The position numbers and the translations under genes were made by a program. From Caldiserica bacterium UBA646 (GTDB taxonomy: Bacteria; Caldisericota; Caldisericia; Caldisericales; Caldisericaceae), in NCBI GenBank assembly GCA_002299965.1, contig DBOM01000069.1:1-44476 (forward strand): a stretch of 44,476 nucleotides of DNA. The letters run 5' to 3'. Each line of letters opens with the position of its first letter. Position 1 is the stretch's first letter. Under the pieces are notes generated by a model that saw only the letters and a program-made list of their open reading frames with translations, searched no databases and had not been told where the DNA came from. Below are positions 16,109 to 22,714 of the stretch, one piece after another.

Positions 16109-17554
16109 ATGGAAAAGAAAAAAAACAGCAAGGCAAAGAAGCAAAAAAAAAGAAATGAAGAAGTCCAGAAGGAAAAATTGCCGTTAAAATCCCCCCTCCC
16201 TCCCGAGGAAGAAAAAGAATCTGAAGAATATCGCTATCTGCTATTTTTTACTTATGGTGAAAATGCTGCTATCAATCGGGATGACATGTTCGACCTCATC
16301 GATCAACTAAATAAAATTCCCACACCACCAGAAAAAACCCGTATCGATATGGTAATACTTTCGGGAGGAGGCTATCCACATCCAGCATACCAAATGGTAA
16401 ACGTAATACGGTCTAAATGTAAAAAACTTAAAGCAATTATCCCGCTGTATGCAAAAAGTGCCGCCACATTAATGGCTCTCGGAGCTGATGAAATCGTTAT
16501 GGGACCTCAATCAGAGCTTGGTCCGCTGGATATGCAGATGGAGCACCCTTTAATAGAAAATCTCAACATATCAGCCATTGAAGGATATTATCCTTTCTTG
16601 CACTTATACGAGAAAATGTCTTCAGACTTCTTTCCTCTTGCATTAAGGCTTGCAACGCAAATCATAGCAACGACTGGAATAAAAAGAGAAGATGCCGTTG
16701 ATATTGCGATAAATACAACAACAAACTATATCACGCCAATTGTTTCCCAGATTAATCCAACCATCGTAAATATGTGTTACCGAGCTCTCGCTACAGGAGA
16801 ATCGTACGCTTTCAATTTCCTCTATAAATATATGTTCAAAGATAAACCTGAGCAAGAACGCATAATGCTTTCAAAAACAACCGCACATGCATTAGTGTGG
16901 GGGTTTCAAAATCATGGACAAGTAATTACACGGGACGATGCCAAACTCCTCAATCTTTACATATCTTACGGAGAAAATTACGATATTTTTAATATGATGT
17001 ATGTCATAACAAAAGAAATGTTAAATATTCTTTCCACAAGTTCAACCGATAAAGCGATAAGAATAATCTCCACTGAGCAACTAAAACGATTGCTTAATAT
17101 AGATTCTTATCTCGGTTATATCACATTTCTTTCATACAAAGCTTATTCACTCGTCCCTTCTCTAAAAGAATCACTTAAAAATGTTACAGATCTTAAAAAG
17201 ATTTCACTTGCCTTACGGAAAACATTAAGTCAGTCCGTAGCTACTCTTCCTCCCAATATGTCTGAAATAGAAAAAAATGATATTGCGCAAGTTTCTCTAG
17301 AGCTTCTAGAAAATATTTTCATCAAAAACTTTAAAGAAGAAAATGCTTTATATAGAGTCATATATAATCGCATAATCAAAGAAAAAGCATTTTCTAAAAA
17401 AGTAGCAGAAATAATTGCAGCTAGAATAGTAGAAGCTGCAAAAGAATTAGCAGAAACGATCGAGATAGAAATCGATAACACACCTCCGGAGGTAATAAGT
17501 AAATATATCTTGCAGATACTTGCATTCCTGCTCGTAAATAATATTAGATTTTAA
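16109..17554 (+). CDS. ClpP-like serine protease homologue, SDH_proteinase family
   Basis: Protein of 481 aa. The first 40 residues are Lys/Glu-rich and probably disordered; no signal peptide is seen. The ClpP/crotonase-fold core (about 42-250) contains MVILSGGGYPHPAY (oxyanion-type Gly-rich strand), PLYAKSAATLMALGADEIVM with Ser117 as candidate nucleophile, and SELGPLDMQ. This order matches the SDH (serine dehydrogenase proteinase) family, related to SppA/ClpP. The C-terminal 230 residues are helical and of unknown role. A strong AAAGGAGG precedes ATG 16109. Its substrate is unknown. Confidence 0.8.
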   Translation: MEKKKNSKAKKQKKRNEEVQKEKLPLKSPLPPEEEKESEEYRYLLFFTYGENAAINRDDMFDLIDQLNKIPTPPEKTRIDMVILSGGGYPHPAYQMVNVIRSKCKKLKAIIPLYAKSAATLMALGADEIVMGPQSELGPLDMQMEHPLIENLNISAIEGYYPFLHLYEKMSSDFFPLALRLATQIIATTGIKREDAVDIAINTTTNYITPIVSQINPTIVNMCYRALATGESYAFNFLYKYMFKDKPEQERIMLSKTTAHALVWGFQNHGQVITRDDAKLLNLYISYGENYDIFNMMYVITKEMLNILSTSSTDKAIRIISTEQLKRLLNIDSYLGYITFLSYKAYSLVPSLKESLKNVTDLKKISLALRKTLSQSVATLPPNMSEIEKNDIAQVSLELLENIFIKNFKEENALYRVIYNRIIKEKAFSKKVAEIIAARIVEAAKELAETIEIEIDNTPPEVISKYILQILAFLLVNNIRF

Positions 17555-17768
17555 ATAAAAAGGTAGAAAGAAAAATCCCATCCCTGATTAACATGGGAGG
17601 CAATTATGCAAAAGCTTTCTCGGCATAGAGAAAATTAAAATATGTAACTGCCCGATCTAAAAAAGGGAATATCAGTACAATATGAATGAATATTGAAAAG
17701 AATCTCTGAATTTGGATGGCAACTTTTCCTTTGCCTACTCTCTATAATAGCCTTTTACCTACTTTCAA
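17555..17768. other. 214-bp intergenic stretch with two short hairpins and a tiny ORF
   Basis: No gene of normal size fits. TCCCAT/ATGGGA (17576-17581/17593-17598) and TTTCTC/GAGAAA (17616-17621/17628-17633) can form hairpins; CAATAT-gaatga-ATATTG (17678-17695) is an inverted repeat. None is followed by a T-run. An 11-codon ORF (17606-17638, MQKLSRHREN) has GGGAGG 5 nt upstream. This could be a 3'-UTR or a small RNA. I recognise no known riboswitch. Confidence 0.35.
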
Positions 17769-17796
17769 TTGACATATATTTTTAAAATGCTATATT
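17769..17796 (+). promoter_or_regulatory. promoter of the COG2403-argF unit
   Basis: Consensus -35 TTGACA (17769-17774), a 16-bp spacer and -10 TATATT (17791-17796) preceded by TGC (extended -10). The leader is about 33 nt, and AAAGGAG precedes ATG 17836. Confidence 0.75.
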
Positions 17797-17835
17797 CTGA
17801 TTGTTATTAATAAAATCTTAAAAGGAGAATGACTC

Positions 17836-19158
17836 ATGGAAAAAACAAAAGTAATTATTATGGGAGCAGCTGGAAGAGACTTCCATAATTTTAATGTTTA
17901 CTTCAGAGACAATGAGCGGTATGACATTGTCGCTTTTACGGCAACACAGATCCCAAACATCGATGGACGAATGTATCCCGCCGTACTTGCAGGTAGTCTT
18001 TACCCAAATGGCATTCCTATTCATCCAGAAACAGAGCTTGTAGAACTTATTAGAAAGAACCACATAGATAAAGTTGTGTTTGCCTATAGCGATACCCCTC
18101 ATGAATATGTAATGCACAAAGCATCAGAAGTAATGGCAGCTGGTGCAGATTTTTGGCTTATGGGACCAGAGAGTACAATGATTAAATCTAATGTACCTTT
18201 AATCTCTGTATGCGCAATAAGAACAGGATGCGGAAAAAGTCAAACAACCAGAAAGGTGATTAAAATACTTAGAGAAATGGGAAAAAGAGTAGTTTCAATT
18301 CGACACCCTATGCCATATGGAGACCTTTCAAAACAAATTAGTGAAAGGTTTGCAACATATGAAGATCTTGACAAATACGAATGCACAATTGAAGAAAGAG
18401 AAGAATACGAACCCCACATTGATTTGGGTGCAATAATATATGCTGGTGTAGATTATGAAAAAATCTTAAGAGAAGCAGAAAAAGAAGCGGATATAATTAT
18501 CTGGGATGGCGGAAATAATGATATCCCATTCTATCATGCAGACCTACAAATCGTTGTAGCTGATCCTTTGCGGCCAGGACATGAAGTAAAGTATTACCCC
18601 GGAGAAACAAACTTCAGAATGGCAGATGTAATTGTAATAAATAAAGAAGACACGGCTCCTATTGAGGCGATTGAAGAAATAAGAAAAAATGCAAGAGAGC
18701 TCAATCCAAAAGCAGTTCTCGTTGACGCAGCATCACCTACATACGTCGAAGGTGCGGAATCAATTAAAGGGAAAAGAGTAATAGTAATAGAGGATGGCCC
18801 AACAGTCACGCACGGTGGAATGAGCTACGGTGCAGGATACGTGACAGCCATGAAATGGGGAGCAAAAGAAATAATATCTCCTTATCCTTATGCTGTAGGC
18901 TCAATCAAAGCAACATATGATAAGTACAAACAGACAAGAAATGTTTTACCTGCAATGGGATACAGTCCAAATCAGATAAAAGAGCTGGAAGAAACTATTA
19001 ATAAAACACCAGCAGATCTTGTCGTAATCGGCACTCCAATTGACTTGAGAAGAGTTGTAAAAATCAACAAACCAGCAGTACGAGTCACCTACGAACTTGA
19101 AGAAATCGGCAAACCCGACCTTGAAGATATAATTAAAGAGCGGTTTGGAGACAAGTAA
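17836..19158 (+). CDS. COG2403-type P-loop protein (cyclic 2,3-diphosphoglycerate synthetase-like)
   Basis: Cytosolic P-loop NTPase of 440 aa. The N-terminal Rossmann-like part (about 1-120) precedes a Walker A-like RTGCGKSQTT at 129-138; IIIWDGGNNDIPF and a DPLRPGHE segment follow, typical of COG2403 predicted GTPases. Members are often annotated cyclic 2,3-diphosphoglycerate synthetase after the methanogen enzyme, but that activity is unproven for bacterial relatives. Its stop TAA overlaps the argF ATG (TAATG), so the two are translationally coupled, which hints at a role in carbamoyl-phosphate or ornithine metabolism. AAAGGAG sets the start. Confidence 0.8.
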   Translation: MEKTKVIIMGAAGRDFHNFNVYFRDNERYDIVAFTATQIPNIDGRMYPAVLAGSLYPNGIPIHPETELVELIRKNHIDKVVFAYSDTPHEYVMHKASEVMAAGADFWLMGPESTMIKSNVPLISVCAIRTGCGKSQTTRKVIKILREMGKRVVSIRHPMPYGDLSKQISERFATYEDLDKYECTIEEREEYEPHIDLGAIIYAGVDYEKILREAEKEADIIIWDGGNNDIPFYHADLQIVVADPLRPGHEVKYYPGETNFRMADVIVINKEDTAPIEAIEEIRKNARELNPKAVLVDAASPTYVEGAESIKGKRVIVIEDGPTVTHGGMSYGAGYVTAMKWGAKEIISPYPYAVGSIKATYDKYKQTRNVLPAMGYSPNQIKELEETINKTPADLVVIGTPIDLRRVVKINKPAVRVTYELEEIGKPDLEDIIKERFGDK

Positions 19159-20090
19159 TGTCAACAAATCTTAAAGGTAGATCATTTCTAACAATTAAAG
19201 ATTTTACACAAGAAGAGCTCAAAGAAATTATCGACCTGGGAGAGCGTCTAAAGCTTGACCATTACGCGGGAAAAGATGAAAAACTCCTTAATGGGAAATC
19301 CATCGGTGTAATTTTTGAAAAGCCCTCCACCCGCACAAGAATCTCCTTTGCAGTTGCAATCTTTGAGCTTGGTGCCCAAGCACTTATCCTGGACACATCA
19401 AATATGCAATTAAAACGAGGGGAAACAGTAGCAGACACAGGAAAAGTTCTTTCTAGATACCTGCACGGTGTTGTAGCGAGAGTTTATTCACATAAAACAC
19501 TTGAGGAGTTAAGTGATCACGGGACAGTACCAGTAATAAATGCCTTATCAGATTTTTCACATCCATGTCAAATTATGGGCGATCTCCTTACTGTTAAAGA
19601 AAAAAAGAATAAGCTAGAGAAGATAAAAATTGCTTACCTGGGCGATGGAAATAATGTATGCCACTCCCTTCTTTTTGGTGCAACAAAATTTGGCATGAAC
19701 ATTGCAGTCGCTACTCCAAAAGGATACGAACCCAAAAAAGATGTTATAAAAGATGCAAAACAGTTTGCAAAAGAGTCAGGCGGCTCTGTGCTTATCACAA
19801 ATAATGCTGAGAAAGCAGTAAACGATGCAGACGTTATCTATACCGATGTGTGGGCATCAATGGGAGACGAGACGCAGCACAGTAAGCGAGTAAAAGTAAT
19901 GAAACCATACCAAATAAATGATTCAATCGTTTCAAAAGCTAAAAAAGATGTTATCGTAATGCACTGTTTACCTGCTCATAGAGGAGAAGAAATCACCGAT
20001 TCAGTGATTGATGGAATTCATTCTGTCGTTTTTGACCAGGCAGAAAACAGGTTGCACATCCAAAAAGCAATCCTTACACTACTAATATAA
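19158..20090 (+). CDS. argF: ornithine carbamoyltransferase
   Basis: Makes citrulline from ornithine and carbamoyl phosphate (or the reverse in catabolism). Carbamoyl-phosphate motif STRTR at residues 57-61, HPCQ at 135-138, ornithine-side motif DVWASMGDE and VMHCLPAHRGEEI. At 310 aa it is a normal trimer-forming OTC. No arginine biosynthesis (argG/H/B/C) or deiminase genes (arcA/C) are in the window, so direction is open. It is coupled to the COG2403 protein upstream and ends at a strong terminator. Confidence 0.96.
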   Translation: MSTNLKGRSFLTIKDFTQEELKEIIDLGERLKLDHYAGKDEKLLNGKSIGVIFEKPSTRTRISFAVAIFELGAQALILDTSNMQLKRGETVADTGKVLSRYLHGVVARVYSHKTLEELSDHGTVPVINALSDFSHPCQIMGDLLTVKEKKNKLEKIKIAYLGDGNNVCHSLLFGATKFGMNIAVATPKGYEPKKDVIKDAKQFAKESGGSVLITNNAEKAVNDADVIYTDVWASMGDETQHSKRVKVMKPYQINDSIVSKAKKDVIVMHCLPAHRGEEITDSVIDGIHSVVFDQAENRLHIQKAILTLLI

Positions 20091-20091
20091 T

Positions 20092-20122
20092 AAAAAAAAG
20101 GGGGCTTTTGCCCCTTTTTTTT
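20092..20122. terminator. bidirectional rho-independent terminator
   Basis: A run of eight A (20092-20099), G-rich stem GGGGGC (20100-20105), loop TTTT, GCCCC (20110-20114) and eight T (20115-20122). The stem is up to 13 bp with one G-T pair. The flanking A and T runs make it work from both sides; it lies between convergent argF (+) and the thioredoxin-like gene (-). Confidence 0.95.
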
Positions 20123-20139
20123 ATTTTTCAATTAAATTT

Positions 20140-20820
20140 CTACTCTTGAGACTCACCAACAGCAGAAAGCACTTTATTTAAGAACATGTCTTCGGGTAAA
20201 GCACCTTCAAACTGCACTTTCTCATTTATTACCACTTTGGGTACAGAATAAACGTTATATTTTTTAGATAGTTCAGGAAATTCATTGGCTTCGATCATAG
20301 CCGCCTTTATCAGTTTGTTTTCCATCGCAAGCTGATGTGCAGTTTTTACGGCCCCAGGACAATGCGGACAAGTTGGAGTAATAAAAACAAGAATCTCAAC
20401 AGGAACTTTTATATTCCGAGCTGCCTCTTTCGATGCCGGAGAAAGCCGCGTTGTTCCCTGGGAAACATTTACAATATCCTCGAGCAAACTTGAAAATTCA
20501 TGCCCTGATGGAATCCCATAAAAAACAACATTTCTGTCACTGTTTTTCCCTTGAATAAATAGTGCGCTAATTTCCTTTACCCCGTATTCCTTTTCTTTTT
20601 CCTTGTCATCTTTATAGACAGTTAATTTTATCTTATCCGAGATCTCTGAAACTTCTTTGGCAATTTCTTCCGTATGCTGAAGATATTGACTGTTAGCAGC
20701 TGTAACTTTGTCTGAACCCTCGCTTTCTAAAAACAACACCAGCTCCACTGGGTCTACAAGGTCTCTATCAAACAACTCCTTGATGTACTGTACATCTTGT
20801 TCCTTTAATAATTTTTCCAC
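20140..20820 (-). CDS. thioredoxin-fold protein, PDO-like (one active CXXC)
   Basis: Protein of 226 aa with two tandem thioredoxin folds, like the protein disulfide oxidoreductase/glutaredoxin-like family of thermophiles. The C-terminal unit has the redox motif TPTCPHCPG (Cys151, Cys154) and the cis-Pro segment YSVPKVVIN. The N-terminal unit keeps the fold pattern but has ESEGSDK where a CXXC is expected, so it is probably structural. The start is GTG 20820 with GGAGAGG 7 nt upstream. It follows trxB by 4 bp and is most likely the reductase's substrate in thiol/disulfide homeostasis. Confidence 0.9.
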   Translation of the reverse strand: MEKLLKEQDVQYIKELFDRDLVDPVELVLFLESEGSDKVTAANSQYLQHTEEIAKEVSEISDKIKLTVYKDDKEKEKEYGVKEISALFIQGKNSDRNVVFYGIPSGHEFSSLLEDIVNVSQGTTRLSPASKEAARNIKVPVEILVFITPTCPHCPGAVKTAHQLAMENKLIKAAMIEANEFPELSKKYNVYSVPKVVINEKVQFEGALPEDMFLNKVLSAVGESQE

Positions 20821-20824
20821 TTCT

Positions 20825-21805
20825 TCACCTCTCCATTAATTTTATATAATTTTCCGCTGAAAATTCAGCAATTGCCCCATCTCCTGCCGCTGTAATAACC
20901 TGACGTAAAGGTGTATCCCTCACATCACCTACAGCAAAGATGCCGGGCACAGACGTCTCTCTATTGTGGTTCGTCTTTATAAATCCTCTTTCATCCAACT
21001 CTACAATTCCTCTAACTATTTTGCTATTTGGCACTGTTCCTATGGCAGCAAATATGCCATTTACCTTTAAAACTTTTTTTTCTCTCGTTTTAACATTTTC
21101 AATTTCCAATCCTTCTACCATTTCGTCACCAATAACATGAGAAGGGATAGAATCCCACTGAAACATTATTTTAGGATTTGCAAAAACCTCTTCCTGAAGA
21201 GCCTTTACGGCACGTAATTCTCTTCGCCTATGCACGATGGTTACTTTATTTGCAAATCGCGTAAGATGTAAAGCATCAGTAATTGCTGTATCGCCGCCCC
21301 CTACAATTGCAACATCTTTTCCTCTAAAAAAAGCTGCATCACAAGTTGCGCAATATGATATTCCTTTTCCTCTGAACTTTTCTTCTTCAGGAACAGGAAG
21401 TTTTACAGGATCTGCGCCGGTAGAAATAATTATTGTCTTTGTTCTGTACTTTTTATTCCCTGTCGTCGTTACGACAAACAGCTTACCCTCCTTGCTAATT
21501 CTCATTACCTCTTCCATTACAATTCTTGTACCAAATCGGACGGCTTGCTTTTCCATTCTTTCTACAAGCTCAGTTCCACTTATTCCATCAGGAAATCCAG
21601 GGTAATTATCAATCTGCTCACTTACGGCAATTTGCCCCCCTGGAGAAAGTTTTTCAAGAATTATCACATTTAAACCGCTTCTTCCCGCATAAATACCTGC
21701 AGTAAGCCCACCAGGCCCTGCTCCCAGAATCGTCATATCCCACAACGCATCTGGTATTACTGCTGCCTGTTTCTCCACCACAGGTGCAGTGAAAAATTCA
21801 TCCAT
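20825..21805 (-). CDS. trxB: thioredoxin reductase (NADPH or ferredoxin type flavoprotein)
   Basis: FAD enzyme that reduces thioredoxin-like proteins. FAD-binding GAGPGGLTAGIYA starts at residue 28, NAD(P) motif GGGDTAITDALHL, redox pair CATC at 152-155, and FAVGDVRDTPLRQVITAAGDGA near the C-terminus. A 20-residue N-terminal extension precedes the usual start. The nucleotide-binding motif ends in HRRRELRA, which fits NADPH. AAAGGAGG precedes ATG 21805. It is in an operon with its probable partner. Confidence 0.96.
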   Translation of the reverse strand: MDEFFTAPVVEKQAAVIPDALWDMTILGAGPGGLTAGIYAGRSGLNVIILEKLSPGGQIAVSEQIDNYPGFPDGISGTELVERMEKQAVRFGTRIVMEEVMRISKEGKLFVVTTTGNKKYRTKTIIISTGADPVKLPVPEEEKFRGKGISYCATCDAAFFRGKDVAIVGGGDTAITDALHLTRFANKVTIVHRRRELRAVKALQEEVFANPKIMFQWDSIPSHVIGDEMVEGLEIENVKTREKKVLKVNGIFAAIGTVPNSKIVRGIVELDERGFIKTNHNRETSVPGIFAVGDVRDTPLRQVITAAGDGAIAEFSAENYIKLMER

Positions 21806-21839
21806 AATGCCTCCTTTCCCAATAAATTATAACTAGAGC

Positions 21840-21867
21840 AGTATAGTTTATTTTTTTACTTTGTCAA
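21840..21867 (-). promoter_or_regulatory. promoter of trxB and its partner
   Basis: On the minus strand, -35 TTGACA (21867-21862), a 16-bp spacer and -10 TATACT (21845-21840), near consensus. The -35 overlaps the stop codon of rsfS. The leader is about 28 nt. Confidence 0.8.
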
Positions 21868-22217
21868 GATTTAAGCTTTCTTTTTAGACGAGGCGAAATT
21901 TCTTGCCAGATCCTTTCAATATTATAAAATTTTCTTGTATCTTCCGTCATTATATGGATTATAAAGTCACCATAATCCATAACAATCCATTTGCCTTCTC
22001 CTTCGCCTTCCTCAGTAAGTAGTTCAATTTTCTTTTCTTTAAGCCTCTTTCTCAGCTCCTCTTCAATTGCCTTTGCGTGTTCGCTTGCTCCCGCCGTACA
22101 AATAATGAAAAAATTTGTTAAGGTAGTAATTTTAGTAACATCTACTACTTTAATCTCATTACCCTTTTTTTCATCAATTACTTCTGTAATAAAATCTAAC
22201 AATTTTTTGTCCTTCAA
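21864..22217 (-). CDS. rsfS: ribosomal silencing factor RsfS
   Basis: Iojap/YbeB family, 117 aa; binds uL14 on the 50S subunit and blocks subunit joining during starvation. Motifs: TNFFIICTAGASEHAKAI, GKWIVMDYGDFIIHIM and FYNIERIW, covering the whole family length. The start is TTG 22217, 4 nt after AAAGGAGG; no in-frame ATG fits the conserved start. It stands alone here, away from its usual nadD/obgE neighbours. A TATAAT (22242-22237, minus) upstream may be its -10 but lacks a good -35. Confidence 0.95.
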   Translation of the reverse strand: MKDKKLLDFITEVIDEKKGNEIKVVDVTKITTLTNFFIICTAGASEHAKAIEEELRKRLKEKKIELLTEEGEGEGKWIVMDYGDFIIHIMTEDTRKFYNIERIWQEISPRLKRKLKS

Positions 22218-22275
22218 ATTGCCTCCTTTTTTACTTATTATACTACAGGTCGTATTTTAAAAAAATATAAGATTA

Positions 22276-22284
22276 TGCTATACT
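22276..22284 (+). promoter_or_regulatory. extended -10 promoter for the Roadblock-metG-tatD unit
   Basis: TGC followed by TATACT (22279-22284) is an extended -10. The -35 is poor. The predicted leader of about 60 nt contains the 12-bp inverted repeat at 22304-22335. Confidence 0.4.
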
Positions 22285-22303
22285 ACGTTGAAAAATGATA
22301 TTA

Positions 22304-22335
22304 TAACTTAAAAATTCAAACATATTTTTAAGTTA
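22304..22335 (+). promoter_or_regulatory. perfect 12-bp inverted repeat upstream of the Roadblock gene
   Basis: TAACTTAAAAAT (22304-22315), an 8-nt loop, then ATTTTTAAGTTA (22324-22335). The 3' arm ends at the Shine-Dalgarno AAGGA (22335-22339). It could be a leader hairpin that controls translation, or an operator for a dimeric repressor. No T-run follows, so it is not a standard terminator. Confidence 0.6.
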
Positions 22336-22349
22336 AGGACGGCAACTGT

Positions 22350-22700
22350 ATGATAGAAGAGATATTAAAAAAGTTAAAGGATACAGAGGGAGTGCTTGCC
22401 ATAATACTTACAAATAAAGAGGGAAGTTTATTGTACGGTATCTCCAACTTGAATATCTCCCTGGAAATACTTTCCGGTCTAACCGCATCACTTACGGGTT
22501 TATCAGATGAAATTTTACAAGAATTAAAAATGGGAAAACTCAAAAACACCATACTAAACGGAACTATAGGTAGGCTCATTATATCGTCCTTAAATAATGA
22601 AAATATCCTCTTTGTTGGTATAGAAAATACAGGAAATATAGAATTAATAGAATCTGTCCTTTCTAACACAATAGAGGATTTAAATAAAACAAACTATTAA
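22350..22700 (+). CDS. Roadblock/LC7-domain protein
   Basis: A single Roadblock/LC7 fold in 116 aa: helix MIEEILKKLKDTEG, strand VLAIILTNKEGSLLYG, then the alpha-2 and beta-strand pattern to LIESVLSNTIEDL. The group includes MglB, a regulator of the small GTPase MglA, but no MglA gene is in the window. It starts at ATG 22350 with AAGGA 10 nt upstream and ends 14 bp before metG, so the two are probably co-transcribed. The recognition rests on the fold pattern, and its role is unknown. Confidence 0.7.
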   Translation: MIEEILKKLKDTEGVLAIILTNKEGSLLYGISNLNISLEILSGLTASLTGLSDEILQELKMGKLKNTILNGTIGRLIISSLNNENILFVGIENTGNIELIESVLSNTIEDLNKTNY

Positions 22701-22714
22701 AAGGAGCATAAAGC

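Noticed and set aside
17576..17660. Loose resemblance to a GEMM (c-di-GMP-I) riboswitch: hairpin followed by GCAAAAGC and CTGCCCGAT
   Set aside because: The 5' GGCAAACC element and the tetraloop are missing, and a strong promoter lies between this region and the next gene.
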